Positions 25,217 through 34,205 are shown, counted from the first letter of the stretch. The stretch: 64,000 nucleotides of DNA from Pseudonocardia abyssalis (GCF_019263705.2 NZ_JADQDK010000001.1:4278001-4342000), one strand, 5' to 3'. Made by a program: numbers and translations. Notes: generated by a model from the letters alone, not told the origin.

Positions 25217-25237
25217 GTACACGTACGGTACGTGTAC
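25217..25237. promoter_or_regulatory. Perfect 21-bp palindromic operator of the transfer operon
   Basis: Arms GTACACGTAC and GTACGTGTAC around a single G. It sits 18 bp upstream of the Xis-like gene, facing the whole transfer operon, in the gap before the divergent XRE-type regulator. Spacing and symmetry fit a repressor dimer; the double-GntR protein (27116-27589) or the XRE protein (25423) are candidate binders. Confidence 0.75.
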
Positions 25238-25422
25238 TAGACAGCGTAGGCACGAGTGACGCTTTGTCAACGCTGTGACCTCGTGCGATACCGAGAGTGC
25301 GGGCGAGGGTGGGTGTGGCGGCAGATGACGCGGGATGACGTGGGGTGACGCGAGTTCCGCATCAGGGTTGATCTCCGCTGGTCAGCGCGTCATGGTGAGG
25401 AGGGGATCGACCAGGAGGAGTG

Positions 25423-26538
25423 ATGCCGAACCGGCTTGCTCAGGCACGTGCAGAACGGAAGTGGACGCAGGCGCAGCTGATCCACGAGCTGCGCCGTGCC
25501 GCCGGGACCAAGCAAAAGTTGCCGCCGGACGAGAGCGTCAAGCGCCGCATCGCGGTGTGGGAGAACAAGGGCGGTGCGGTCAGCGCCTTCTACCGGGACC
25601 TTCTGTGCAAGGCGTACCGCCGCAGCGCCATCGAGCTGGGCATCGCGGACGAGCCGGCACCTCCGCCACCGGCGCCGGCCCTTGACGATGCGCTACCGGT
25701 TGCCTTCACCCGCCTCGATCCTGGCGTCGTGGCACTGCTCCGCGACCACACGCAGAGCATCCGCCTGCTTGACCGCCGGCTCGGCGGCGCGCTGACGTTC
25801 AAGCAGACCGTGGCGCACGTCGAGCAGATCGACGGCCTGCTGCGACACGCCCTGCCGGGCGCGCATCGGGAGGCGGCGGCCGACGAGCTCAGCCAGGCCG
25901 CCGCACTGGCCGGCTGGCAGGCGCTCGACATCGGAGACGTCCGGGAGGCGTGGCGGCTCCACGAGATCGCGACGGCGGCCGCGCGTGAGAGCGGGCAGGC
26001 GGCAGGACTCGCGTACGCCACCGCGCAGCAGGGCTACGTCTTGCTCGACGCGGGCCAGGCGGACGACGCGCACGCCCTCATCGCACGCGCCCGGGCGCAG
26101 GCCGGCTCCGCCGTTCCGCCGGTCCTGCTCGCGTGGCTGCACGCTGCCGAGGGTGAGTCGCTGGCGGCTCTCGGCCGGCGCGACGGCGCCCTGCGCGCGC
26201 TCGACGCGGCAGCCGACCTACTCCCGAACGACGCGCAGGACGACTCGCTGCCCTACGTCATGCTCGGCGCCGGCCATCTCGGCCGCTGGCGCGGCCACTG
26301 CCTTGCCCGGCTCGGCGACGGCGACGCGATCGACGACCTGACGAGCGCGCTGGACGCGATGGGCGAGGGCCAGTACGGACGCGCTGAGGTCGGTCTCCGC
26401 GTCGACCTCGCGCTCGCCTTCGCTGCGCGCGGCGACACCGGCGACTCGCACACCCACGCGCGCCGGGCCGCGGAGCTGGCCGGCCGTACCGGCTCTGTGC
26501 GCCAGCGCCGACGGATCGCCCAGCTACTCGCCGCGTGA
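25423..26538 (+). CDS. XRE-type regulator with helical (TPR-like) sensor domain
   Basis: 371 aa. The N-terminus (MPNRLAQARAERKWTQAQLIHELRRAAG..., then VKRRIAVWENKGGAVSAFYRDLLCKAYR) is an XRE HTH as found in Streptomyces-type mobile-element regulators. The rest (about 110-371) is repeated helical pairs (AAALAGWQALDIGDVREAWRLHEIATAAARESGQ, GYVLLDAGQADDAHALIARARAQ), TPR-like, suggesting a peptide or protein ligand. ATG 25423 has AGGAGG upstream; the GTG at 25420 would place the site too close. Divergent from the transfer operon with the palindrome between, so likely its controller. Confidence 0.78.
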   Translation: MPNRLAQARAERKWTQAQLIHELRRAAGTKQKLPPDESVKRRIAVWENKGGAVSAFYRDLLCKAYRRSAIELGIADEPAPPPPAPALDDALPVAFTRLDPGVVALLRDHTQSIRLLDRRLGGALTFKQTVAHVEQIDGLLRHALPGAHREAAADELSQAAALAGWQALDIGDVREAWRLHEIATAAARESGQAAGLAYATAQQGYVLLDAGQADDAHALIARARAQAGSAVPPVLLAWLHAAEGESLAALGRRDGALRALDAAADLLPNDAQDDSLPYVMLGAGHLGRWRGHCLARLGDGDAIDDLTSALDAMGEGQYGRAEVGLRVDLALAFAARGDTGDSHTHARRAAELAGRTGSVRQRRRIAQLLAA

Positions 26539-27102
26539 CGCCGGCGCGCTCGGCCCGCTGAGCGCGAGGACGTGCAGCAGCCCGACGAGCGACCCCGAGT
26601 TGACGATCTTCTGCGTGCGGATCAGCTCGGCGACATCAGCCAGCGGCACCCACTCGAACGTGCCCTCGTTCAGCTCGGTCGCCTCGGCCACCTTCTCGGC
26701 GCCTCGCGCGAGGAACACGTGGTGCGCGTTGCGGACCATGCCGACGTTGGGCTCGAACGTCACGAGGTGCTCGACGGACCGCGGGCGGTAGCCAGTCTCT
26801 TCCTCGACCTCGCGCGCCGCCGTCTCGGCCGGCGCCTCGCCCGGGTCGAGCAGCCCGCCCGGCAGCTCCCAGTTCCACACGTCTGGCGCGAACCGGTGCC
26901 GCCACGCCATCAGTACTCGCTCGCCGGAGTCATCGAGAACAACGGTCATCGCCGCAGGCTTCATGGTCACGACGTGGTGCTCAAACCGCTCCCCCGTCGG
27001 CAACTCGACGTCAGCGAGGCCGACGGTCACCCACTCGTTGTCGAACACCAGCCGCTCACCAGCAACGACCCATCGGCCATCACCGTCCCCGTGGTCGGTC
27101 AT
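26524..27102 (-). CDS. Nudix hydrolase, ADP-ribose-pyrophosphatase-like
   Basis: 192 aa. The Nudix box reads GGLLDPGE then AREVEEETGY, matching G-x5-E-x7-R-E-U-x-E-E-x-G-U. Upstream HHVVTMKPAAMTVVLDD and downstream FEPNVGMVRNAHHVFLARGAE fit the NudF group that cleaves ADP-ribose-type substrates. ATG 27102 chosen (MTDHGDGDG), with extra upstream residues in frame looking non-coding. The 3' end overlaps the convergent regulator by 15 bp; 13 bp separate it from the GntR gene on the same strand. Nudix genes are regular passengers of actinobacterial integrative elements, but the reason is unclear. Confidence 0.85.
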   Translation of the reverse strand: MTDHGDGDGRWVVAGERLVFDNEWVTVGLADVELPTGERFEHHVVTMKPAAMTVVLDDSGERVLMAWRHRFAPDVWNWELPGGLLDPGEAPAETAAREVEEETGYRPRSVEHLVTFEPNVGMVRNAHHVFLARGAEKVAEATELNEGTFEWVPLADVAELIRTQKIVNSGSLVGLLHVLALSGPSAPASRGE

Positions 27103-27115
27103 GCCCGAACCGTAG

Positions 27116-27589
27116 CTACCGATCATGCGCTGTGCTCGCGCCGCGGCGGTGTGCCGGGAAGGCCCCAGAACCATGGCGGACGACCACCAGGCCCTCTTCC
27201 ACGAGCTGCCGGTAGGCGCGCCGCACTGTGTTCCGAGAGACTCCATGCTCGGCGGCTAGCTCAGCCTCGCTGGGTAGCAACGCTCGGCTGCCTGGATCGG
27301 CCTGCAGACGTCCACGGAGATCAGCGGCAACCTTCTCCCAGGCAGTCGTGGGCGCTCGCGGGGCTGAATCGACGGAACCCGCGATCCGCCGGCCCTGCCC
27401 AGGCAGCACCTCGATGAGGCCCTCCTCTGCGAGGACGGCGAACGCCGACCGAGCAGTACCGCGTGACACGGAGAACTCGTGCGCCAACGCCTGCTCAGAT
27501 GGAAGCATCGACCCTGGCTGCAACTCACCACCCGCCAGCCGACGGCGTAGCTCGTCGGCGATCTGGAGGTAGCTGCCGCGGGGCGCCAC
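27116..27589 (-). CDS. Double GntR winged-helix regulator
   Basis: 157 aa made of two GntR-type winged helices and nothing else. Domain 1 (residues 5-70) has SYLQIADELRRRLAGGELQPG, LPSEQALAHEFSVSRGTARSAF and GLIEVLPGQG. Domain 2 (85-150) has WEKVAADLRGRLQA, LPSEAELAAEHGVSRNTVRRAY and GLVVVRHGSG. Without an effector domain it could bind two half-sites as a monomer or bridge sites, as expected for a KorSA-like element repressor. GTG 27589 is preceded by AAGGAGCGG. Confidence 0.82.
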   Translation of the reverse strand: MAPRGSYLQIADELRRRLAGGELQPGSMLPSEQALAHEFSVSRGTARSAFAVLAEEGLIEVLPGQGRRIAGSVDSAPRAPTTAWEKVAADLRGRLQADPGSRALLPSEAELAAEHGVSRNTVRRAYRQLVEEGLVVVRHGSGAFPAHRRGASTAHDR

Positions 27590-27757
27590 TCATCCGCTCC
27601 TTCCCTGGCCAGGTCAAGCCGAGCGTAGTGGGTTGACGACTGCGGGCCCCATGTGACGGGAGCGAGTTGCTCGCGAGCCGTACGCAGTACGAGGCCACAA
27701 GGCGATGGGCACCACCGAGCTACCGGCGGCTCCCGGACGGGTATCACGATCCACAGC

Positions 27758-29236
27758 GTGAGCACTACCCTCGCCTCTGTGATCACGGGCGAGCTCAAGA
27801 GCAAGATCGATCGAGTATGGGATGCGTTCTGGTCCGGCGGCATCTCCAACCCTCTCGAAGTGATCGAGCAGATCACCTACCTACTCTTCATCCGCCGACT
27901 CGACGACCTGCAGACGCTGAAAGAGAAAAAGGCCCGGGTTACGGGTGTCATCGAAGATCCGATCTTCGAGTCGAACCAGAACCGGCTACGTTGGAGCCGG
28001 TTCAAGAACGACGACGCCGACGTGATGCACGAGCTGGTTACCGACGAGGTCTTCCCGCTGCTGCGCAAGTTGGGCGGCGACGGATCGACGTACTCCGACC
28101 ACATGCGGGACGCACGCTTCACCATTCCCACGCCGGCGTTGCTGTCACGTGTCGTCGACATGCTCGACGGCATCCCCATGGAGCACCGCGACACCAACGG
28201 CGACCTGTACGAGTACCTGCTTTCCAAGATCGCCAGCGCGGGGGTCAACGGCCAGTTCCGCACGCCGCGTCACATCATCAACCTGATGGTCGCAATGACC
28301 GCACCCCGACCCGACGACGAGATCTGCGACCCGGCCTGCGGCACCGCGGGCTTCCTCGTGTCGGCGTCGGAGTACGTCCGAGACACCCACCCCGGCGCGC
28401 TGACCAACGACACGCAGCGCAAGCACTTCCACCGCAGCATGTTCCACGGCTACGACTTCGACTCCACAATGCTGCGCATCGGCAGCATGAACATGCTCCT
28501 GCACGGCATCGAATCCCCCGACATCCGCTACCGCGACTCCCTGTCGGAGGGAGCGAGCGAAGACACCGCGCGGTACACACTCGTCCTGGCTAACCCGCCG
28601 TTCGCCGGATCACTCGACGCCGAGTCAACTGCGAAGGACCTGCAGCGGGTGGTGAAGACGAAGAAGACCGAACTCTTATTCCTCGCCCTGTTCCTTAAAC
28701 TGCTTAAGCCCGGTGGCCGTGCGGCCGTGATCGTTCCTGACGGCGTTTTGTTCGGCTCCTCTAAAGCCCACAAAGACTTGCGTAAGGACCTCGTCGAGAA
28801 GCAGAAGCTAGACGCTATCGTAAAACTTCCTTCGGGGGTATTCCGGCCGTACGCTGGCGTCTCCACGGCAATCCTGTTCTTCACCAAGACTGACTCCGGC
28901 GGCACCGACGACGTGTGGTTCTACGACGTCTACGCCGACGGCTTTTCCCTGGACGACAGACGCAACCCAATCGACGACGACGACCTGCCCGACGTACTCA
29001 CCCGCTGGGCCGCCCGCACAACCACTGAGCGTGACCGCGATCGCACCGACCAATCCTTCTGTGTACCCAAGGCCGACATCGCTGCACAGGACTACGACCT
29101 CTCCCTCAATCGGTACAAAAAGATCATCCATGATGATATCGAACTGCGCCCGCCGCTGGAGATCATCGCCGATATCGAGGTCCTCAGCGAGGAGCTTGCC
29201 AAGGGGCTGGCGGAACTCAAGGCGATGCTCTCATGA
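27758..29236 (+). CDS. hsdM: Type I restriction-modification methyltransferase subunit
   Basis: 492-aa N6-adenine methyltransferase. An N-terminal HsdM helical domain (LASVITGELKSKIDRVWDAFW..., EVIEQITYLLFIRRLDDLQ) is followed by the SAM-binding motif I DPACGTAGFLV (near 190) and catalytic NPPF (near 278). The GTG at 27758 is the best start by homology; no strong Shine-Dalgarno is visible. The three hsd genes overlap in one operon (ATGA with hsdS). Works with HsdS to methylate the host DNA and with HsdR to cut unmodified DNA. Confidence 0.93.
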   Translation: MSTTLASVITGELKSKIDRVWDAFWSGGISNPLEVIEQITYLLFIRRLDDLQTLKEKKARVTGVIEDPIFESNQNRLRWSRFKNDDADVMHELVTDEVFPLLRKLGGDGSTYSDHMRDARFTIPTPALLSRVVDMLDGIPMEHRDTNGDLYEYLLSKIASAGVNGQFRTPRHIINLMVAMTAPRPDDEICDPACGTAGFLVSASEYVRDTHPGALTNDTQRKHFHRSMFHGYDFDSTMLRIGSMNMLLHGIESPDIRYRDSLSEGASEDTARYTLVLANPPFAGSLDAESTAKDLQRVVKTKKTELLFLALFLKLLKPGGRAAVIVPDGVLFGSSKAHKDLRKDLVEKQKLDAIVKLPSGVFRPYAGVSTAILFFTKTDSGGTDDVWFYDVYADGFSLDDRRNPIDDDDLPDVLTRWAARTTTERDRDRTDQSFCVPKADIAAQDYDLSLNRYKKIIHDDIELRPPLEIIADIEVLSEELAKGLAELKAMLS

Positions 29237-30390
29237 GATTGGTCGCTCTTGGCGAGCTTGTTGAGATTGTATCGGGGGCGACCCCGAGGTCGGAAGTCGC
29301 CGAATACTGGGGTGGTGACATCCGCTGGGTCACCCCCGCAGATCTGAGCAAGCTCAACGGCCCGTACATCGCAACAACCCCACGCACGATCACCAGGGCT
29401 GGACTCGCGAGCTGCGCTGCCACCGTGCTTCCAGTCGGCTCTGTCCTACTCAGCTCGCGGGCGCCGATCGGCCACGTAGCCATCAACACCGAGCCAATGG
29501 CGACAAACCAGGGTTTCAAGAGCCTAGTCCCTCGCGACGGCCGCCTGAACGCCAAGTATCTGTACCACTGGCTCCGAGCAAGGACGGATTACCTACAGAG
29601 TTTGGGCAACGGTGCGACATTCAAGGAGTTGTCGAAAGCGACAGTCGAACGCGTAGAGATTCCGCTCCCAATGCCCGATAAGCAGCGGCACATCGCAGCG
29701 ATCCTTGACCGGGCCGAGGCCCTGGGTGCGAAACACCGCCGAGTCATCGCTCGAATTGAGGAGCTCAGTCAGTCAATATTCTCTTCGGTCTTTGGTGAGC
29801 ACGAATACAGTATGGAACGCCTCGATAGTCTCGTAGACCGTGGCGACAGAATGAACTACGGCGTAATCCAGCCAGGCGACGACACACCTGGCGGCGTACC
29901 GCTTATTCGCATATCGAATCTTTCGGCTGGTGCCGTTGACCGGCGAAAACTAAAGCACATCTCACCAGATATCGAGGCAAGGTACGCACGATCTCGCATA
30001 CGCGGGAACGAGATCCTCGTCAGCTGCGTGGGTAGCATTGGCGAAGTTAGCGTCGTCTCGAACGCAGATATTGGCAGCAACATTGCCAGGGCGGTCACGC
30101 GAATACCTATATCGGATCCGGTAATGCGCTCGTACGTGGCCGCGTACCTCCGCACGCACGCACCGCAACGCTATTTTAGGTCGGAGTTGCGAACCGTCGC
30201 TCAGCCCACCTTGAACGTCAGACAGCTCGCCGCAACGCAGGTTCCAATGGCCTCACGCGAACTCTTGGAATCGTTCGTTCGCAATGCGGAACAGGTCACC
30301 GCACAAGGAGTCGTTGCAGTGCGTGCCCTCGCCATCGACGAGGCGCTATTCGAGTCAGTACGGTCGCGCGCGTTCCGAGGTGAGCTCTGA
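29233..30390 (+). CDS. hsdS: Type I specificity subunit
   Basis: 385 aa. Two target-recognition domains: the first (1-155, SGATPRSEVAEYWGGDIRWVTPADLS to PLPMPDKQRHIAAILD) and the second (about 195-375, DRMNYGVIQPGDDTPGGVPLIRISNLS to QVPMASRELLESFV). The conserved helical spacers (QRHIAAILDRAEALGAKHRRVIARIEELSQSIF) are shorter on the second side. Specificity cannot be read from sequence. The second TRD is AT-richer, a common sign of TRD exchange. ATG 29233 overlaps hsdM; the stop overlaps the hsdR ATG. Confidence 0.9.
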   Translation: MRLVALGELVEIVSGATPRSEVAEYWGGDIRWVTPADLSKLNGPYIATTPRTITRAGLASCAATVLPVGSVLLSSRAPIGHVAINTEPMATNQGFKSLVPRDGRLNAKYLYHWLRARTDYLQSLGNGATFKELSKATVERVEIPLPMPDKQRHIAAILDRAEALGAKHRRVIARIEELSQSIFSSVFGEHEYSMERLDSLVDRGDRMNYGVIQPGDDTPGGVPLIRISNLSAGAVDRRKLKHISPDIEARYARSRIRGNEILVSCVGSIGEVSVVSNADIGSNIARAVTRIPISDPVMRSYVAAYLRTHAPQRYFRSELRTVAQPTLNVRQLAATQVPMASRELLESFVRNAEQVTAQGVVAVRALAIDEALFESVRSRAFRGEL

Positions 30391-33300
30391 TGGGCAACTT
30401 CGACTTCGCAGGCGGAACATTGCCGACCGTCCATCCGGACTGCGCGAGAGCAGAGGCGCATCTGTCCACAGACCCCCGCTCGGCGTGCTTCTACAGCCGC
30501 CGAGCCGTGGAGGGTTTGGTGAAGCACCTGTACGACGTGATGGCCCTGAAGGCGCCCTACAAGAACGACCTCGCCGCCCGGATCGACGACGCGGCCTTCA
30601 AAGCGAAGGTCGGGGTGGGCATTGCCCAGAAGCTCACCCTGATCCGCAAGCTCGGCAACACCGCCGTGCACGAACAGAAGCCGGTCCCGCCGCGCGTGGC
30701 GCTTGACGTGCTCCGCGAACTACACCACGTCGTCGTCTGGGCGGCGTTCCGGTACTCGACAGATCCGCAGGCTGTACCGACTCAGGCGCAGTTCGATCCG
30801 GCACTCGCATCCAAGGCCGCACCGCTGACCCGTGAGGAGGTTCAGCGGCTGGCGGCGAAGTTCGTCGCTCAGGACGAGGCGCACGCCAAGGAAATTGCGG
30901 AGAAAGACGAGCTGTCGGCTGCAAAGGACGCCGAGATCTCACTGCTCCGCGAGCAGATCGCGGCAGCGCAGGCCGCCAACACAAAGGTCGACGACCACGA
31001 CTACACCGAGGCGCAGACCCGCGATCTGTTCATTGATCTCCTGCTGCGCGAAGCCGGCTGGCCGCTGGACGAGGCCCGCGATCGCGAGTACCCGGTCACC
31101 GGCATGCCGAACAACGGCGGCACCGGAAAGGTCGACTACGTGCTGTGGGGCGCGGATGGGCGCCCCCTGGCCATAGTCGAGGCGAAACGGACCACGAAGA
31201 GCGCAGGAAACGGCCAGCAGCAGGCGAAGCTCTACGCCGACTGCCTGGAGCAGCAGTTCGATCGTCGGCCGGTCATCTTCTACACCAACGGCTACGAGCA
31301 CTGGCTCTGGGACGACGGCGCCGGCTACCCGCCGCGCGAGGTCCAGGGCTTCCTCAACCGCGACGAGCTGGAACTGATGATCCAGCGACGCGACACCCGG
31401 CTGCCGCTTTCCGGCTCCACCGTCGACACCACGATCGTCGAGCGGCCCTACCAGCACGAGGCCATTCAGGCCGTCGGCGCCGCCTTCGACGAGAAGCAGC
31501 GCGAAGCCCTGCTCGTCATGGCCACGGGCTCGGGCAAGACGCGCACCGTCATCGCCCTGATCGACCAGCTGATGAAGGCCGGGTGGGTCAAGCGCGTGCT
31601 GTTCCTCGCCGACCGCACCGCGCTCGTCAACCAGGCCACCAACGCGTTCAAGGCGCACCTGCCGGGGGTCACGACCGTCAACCTGGTCACCGAGAAGGCC
31701 GTCGACGGGCGGGTCTACACCTCCACATACCCGACGATGCTCAACCTGATCAACGCCACGGACGGCGGGCTGCGTCGGTTCGGCCCCGGCCACTTCGATC
31801 TCGTCGTCATCGATGAGGCGCACCGGTCGGTGTACCAGAAGTACGGCGCGATCTTCGACTGGTTTGACGGGCTGCTGATCGGGCTGACCGCGACCCCGAA
31901 GGACGAGGTCGACCACAACACCTATCGGCTGTTCAACCTGGAGGACGGTGTCCCCACCTCCTCCTACGGGCTAGGCGAGGCGGTGCGCGACAAGTTCCTG
32001 GTGCCGCCTCGTGGGGTCGCGGTGGGCACCAAGTTCCTCCGCCACGGCATCCGCTATGCCGACCTCTCCACGGAGGAGAAGGACGAGTGGGACGCCCTCG
32101 ACTGGGGCGACGGTGACGTCCCGGACGAGGTCGGTGCCGAGGAGCTCAACCGGTTCCTGTTCAACGAGGACACCGTCGACAAGGTCCTGGCCAACCTGAT
32201 GGACAAGGGCCACAAGGTCTCCGGGGGCGACCTGCTGGGCAAGACGATCGTGTTCGCCAAGAATCAGGCCCACGCCGAGTTCATCCAGCGCCGGTTCGAC
32301 GTCCAGTGGCCGCACCTGGCCGGCGAGTTCGCCCGTATGATCACGCACGGCACCGCCTACGCCCAGAAGCTCATCGACGACTTCTCCACCACCGACAAGT
32401 CCCCGCATATCGCGATCTCCGTCGACATGCTCGATACCGGGATCGACGTGCCCGACGTCGTCAACCTCGTGTTCTTCAAGACGGTCCGGTCGAAGAGCAA
32501 GTTTTGGCAGATGCTCGGCCGCGGGACCCGGCTGCGCCGCGACCTGTTTGGTCCAGGCGTTCACAAGTCGGACTTCTACGTCTTCGACTTCTGCGGCAAC
32601 CTCGAGTTCTTCAGCCAGGATCTGCCCGGCTCCGAGGGATCCTTGCAGAAGTCGCTGACGCAGCGGCTGTTCGAGGCTCGCCTGGGCCTGATCCGCGGGC
32701 TCGACACGGCCGGCACCGAGGAGCCGCTGCGGGCGAGCACGACCGAGGCCCTGCACCGCTTCGTCGCGGGGATGACGCTGGACAACGTCCTCGTCCGGCC
32801 GCATCGGAAATGGGTGGAGCGCTACACCGACGGCGCCGCATGGACGTCGATCTCGGACGATGATGTGCAACAGCTCCTCACCCATCTCGCCGGGCTTCCG
32901 TCCACCGACACCGACGAAGACGAGCAGGCCAAACGGTTCGACCTGATCGTGCTCCGGCGCCAGCTCGCGCAGCTCGACGGTGACGCGGTGACCGCGGAGC
33001 GACTGCGCGAACAGGTGCAGGAGATCGCCGCGGTGCTGCTCGGGAAGCAGGCGATCCCGTCGGTGGCCGAGCAGCTTGCCCTGCTCGACGCGGTGTCTGG
33101 CGACGAATGGTGGATCGACGTCACCCTGCCGATGCTGGAGTTCGCCCGGCTCCGGATCCGCGGCCTCGTACGGTTCGTCGAGAAGGGCAGGCGCAACCCC
33201 GTCTACACCGACTTCGCCGACGAACTGAGTGCGGCCGTGGAAATCGACCTCCCTGGAGTCGTCCCGGGCACGAACCCCGAGCGCTACCGGGCCAAGGCCG

Positions 33301-33743
33301 CCGCGTACTTCCAGGAGCACGAGGATCACGTCTCCCTCCAAAGGCTACGCCGCAACAAGCAGCTCACCCCCGACGACCTACTTGCCCTTGAGGAGATGCT
33401 GCTGGCCAGTGGCGCGGGTCCGGTCGACGCCAGCTGGGTGGCCGACCAGGGCCTCGGGGTGTTCATCCGCTCGATCGTCGGGCTCGACCACCAGGCCGCC
33501 ACCGAGGCGTTTGGCCACTACCTCGACGGAAGCCGGTTCACCGTCCACCAGATCCGTTTCGTACACCTGATCATCAACGAGCTGACGTCCAATGGAGTTG
33601 TCGAGCCGCGACGGCTCTTCGAGTCCCCGTACACCGATCACGCCCCCACTGGGCCGGACGCTCTGTTCCCAGAAGCCGATGTCGAGGTCATCGTCGACAT
33701 CCTTCACGAGGTTCGGAACCGGGCCAGGGCAGGTGTGGCCTAG
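30390..33743 (+). CDS. hsdR: Type I restriction endonuclease subunit with N-terminal DUF4145
   Basis: 1117 aa. A DUF4145-like N-terminus (1-110) and a coiled linker (EEVQRLAAKFVAQDEAHAKEIAEKDELSAAKDAEISLLREQIAAA) precede the PD-(D/E)xK nuclease (KVDYVLWGADGRPLAIVEAKR, near 246-267). The SF2 translocase has Walker A MATGSGKT (near 376), VIDEAHR (near 472), TATPK and the late motif QMLGRGTRLR. A C-terminal HsdM-binding region ends the protein. All key residues look intact, so the system is probably active. Ends 19 bp before the first arm site at the right end of the element. Confidence 0.92.
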   Translation: MGNFDFAGGTLPTVHPDCARAEAHLSTDPRSACFYSRRAVEGLVKHLYDVMALKAPYKNDLAARIDDAAFKAKVGVGIAQKLTLIRKLGNTAVHEQKPVPPRVALDVLRELHHVVVWAAFRYSTDPQAVPTQAQFDPALASKAAPLTREEVQRLAAKFVAQDEAHAKEIAEKDELSAAKDAEISLLREQIAAAQAANTKVDDHDYTEAQTRDLFIDLLLREAGWPLDEARDREYPVTGMPNNGGTGKVDYVLWGADGRPLAIVEAKRTTKSAGNGQQQAKLYADCLEQQFDRRPVIFYTNGYEHWLWDDGAGYPPREVQGFLNRDELELMIQRRDTRLPLSGSTVDTTIVERPYQHEAIQAVGAAFDEKQREALLVMATGSGKTRTVIALIDQLMKAGWVKRVLFLADRTALVNQATNAFKAHLPGVTTVNLVTEKAVDGRVYTSTYPTMLNLINATDGGLRRFGPGHFDLVVIDEAHRSVYQKYGAIFDWFDGLLIGLTATPKDEVDHNTYRLFNLEDGVPTSSYGLGEAVRDKFLVPPRGVAVGTKFLRHGIRYADLSTEEKDEWDALDWGDGDVPDEVGAEELNRFLFNEDTVDKVLANLMDKGHKVSGGDLLGKTIVFAKNQAHAEFIQRRFDVQWPHLAGEFARMITHGTAYAQKLIDDFSTTDKSPHIAISVDMLDTGIDVPDVVNLVFFKTVRSKSKFWQMLGRGTRLRRDLFGPGVHKSDFYVFDFCGNLEFFSQDLPGSEGSLQKSLTQRLFEARLGLIRGLDTAGTEEPLRASTTEALHRFVAGMTLDNVLVRPHRKWVERYTDGAAWTSISDDDVQQLLTHLAGLPSTDTDEDEQAKRFDLIVLRRQLAQLDGDAVTAERLREQVQEIAAVLLGKQAIPSVAEQLALLDAVSGDEWWIDVTLPMLEFARLRIRGLVRFVEKGRRNPVYTDFADELSAAVEIDLPGVVPGTNPERYRAKAAAYFQEHEDHVSLQRLRRNKQLTPDDLLALEEMLLASGAGPVDASWVADQGLGVFIRSIVGLDHQAATEAFGHYLDGSRFTVHQIRFVHLIINELTSNGVVEPRRLFESPYTDHAPTGPDALFPEADVEVIVDILHEVRNRARAGVA

Positions 33744-33761
33744 CAGCGACATGCTGCTCAA

Positions 33762-33811
33762 CATGGAGCCAGGCGTGGAGCGAAACGGTGGTGATCCGTG
33801 TGGCGTGGAGC
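33762..33811. repeat. Integrase arm-type sites, right end
   Basis: CATGGAGC at 33762-33769 and CGTGGAGC at 33774-33781 reproduce the 12-bp spacing of the left-end pair; a third CGTGGAGC lies at 33804-33811. They are about 65-115 bp inside attR. Confidence 0.6.
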
Positions 33812-33876
33812 CATCAACGAGTATTGAGCTCGACCGTAGGGGCAGGCAGAGGACTTGGTTGAGCCCGTGGACAACA

Positions 33877-33919
33877 CTCCTAAAGCGGGTGCCGCAGGTT
33901 CGAATCCTGCCGGGGGCAC
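33877..33919 (+). repeat. attR of element 1 / left att of degenerate element 2
   Basis: Perfect 43-bp copy of the tRNA-Arg 3' half (11023-11065). It contains only the anticodon-loop to discriminator half, so it is not a tRNA gene. Confidence 0.93.
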
Positions 33920-33968
33920 AAGCACTGACCAGTGGATACGCCTCGCGATATCGCGGGCAGACACCCCG

Positions 33969-33988
33969 CGTGGCACGTTTCGTGGCAC
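33969..33988. repeat. Diverged arm-type sites of element 2
   Basis: CGTGGCAC at 33969-33976 and 33981-33988, again start-to-start 12 bp, between att and the integrase pseudogene start (34011). Same geometry as CGTGGAGC of element 1 but a different base, fitting a related integrase with altered arm specificity. Confidence 0.55.
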
Positions 33989-34010
33989 GAACTCGCTCTA
34001 TGGTGGATCC

Positions 34011-34205
34011 ATGCCACCTCGGAAACGACGGCAGCGCGGCTCGGTCCTCCCGCTGCCGAGCGGCTCCTCCTGGAGCGCTTCTACGCTCGCCTGCAGCGCT
34101 GCCGGGAGATGTGCACCGGCCGGGCCCGCGGCGGACACACCTGTCGGCCGTTGAGCAGCAGCACCACCCGCAAGATCCACTACCTCATCCGCGGCACGCT
34201 CGGGT
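34011..34205 (+). pseudogene. Tyrosine integrase remnant (element 2)
   Basis: The start MPPRKRRQRGSVLPLPSGS parallels MPGSSKRQRGEIEKLPSGS of the intact integrase. After a frame change the next recognisable part is CREMCTGRARGGHTCRPLSSSTTRKIHYLIRGTLG, matching the CRAHCDGRP...HVCRPLATSTIRKVHFCLSGAL part of the intact protein. About 100 residues between them are missing and everything after is lost. A clear double lesion. Confidence 0.78.

Larger units (their letters stand above)
11023..33919. mobile_element. Integrative mobilisable/conjugative element at tRNA-Arg(CCU)
   Basis: A 22.9-kb element bounded by perfect 43-bp direct repeats (11023-11065 and 33877-33919). It encodes a tyrosine integrase next to the tRNA, an Xis-like protein, a MobF relaxase, a VirD4/TraG-type coupling protein, a DUF2637 (SpdB-like) membrane protein, regulators, a type I restriction-modification system and an AT-richer two-gene cargo islet. 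No VirB4-like ATPase or other mating-channel gene is recognisable, and no replication initiator is seen. That suggests mobilisation by a helper or an unrecognised transfer route. Boundaries are read directly; the transfer mode is inferred. Confidence 0.9.

Noticed and set aside
33877..33919. Second tRNA-Arg
   Set aside because: Only the 3' half from the anticodon loop is present; acceptor 5' strand and D arm are absent. Same for 48023-48065.
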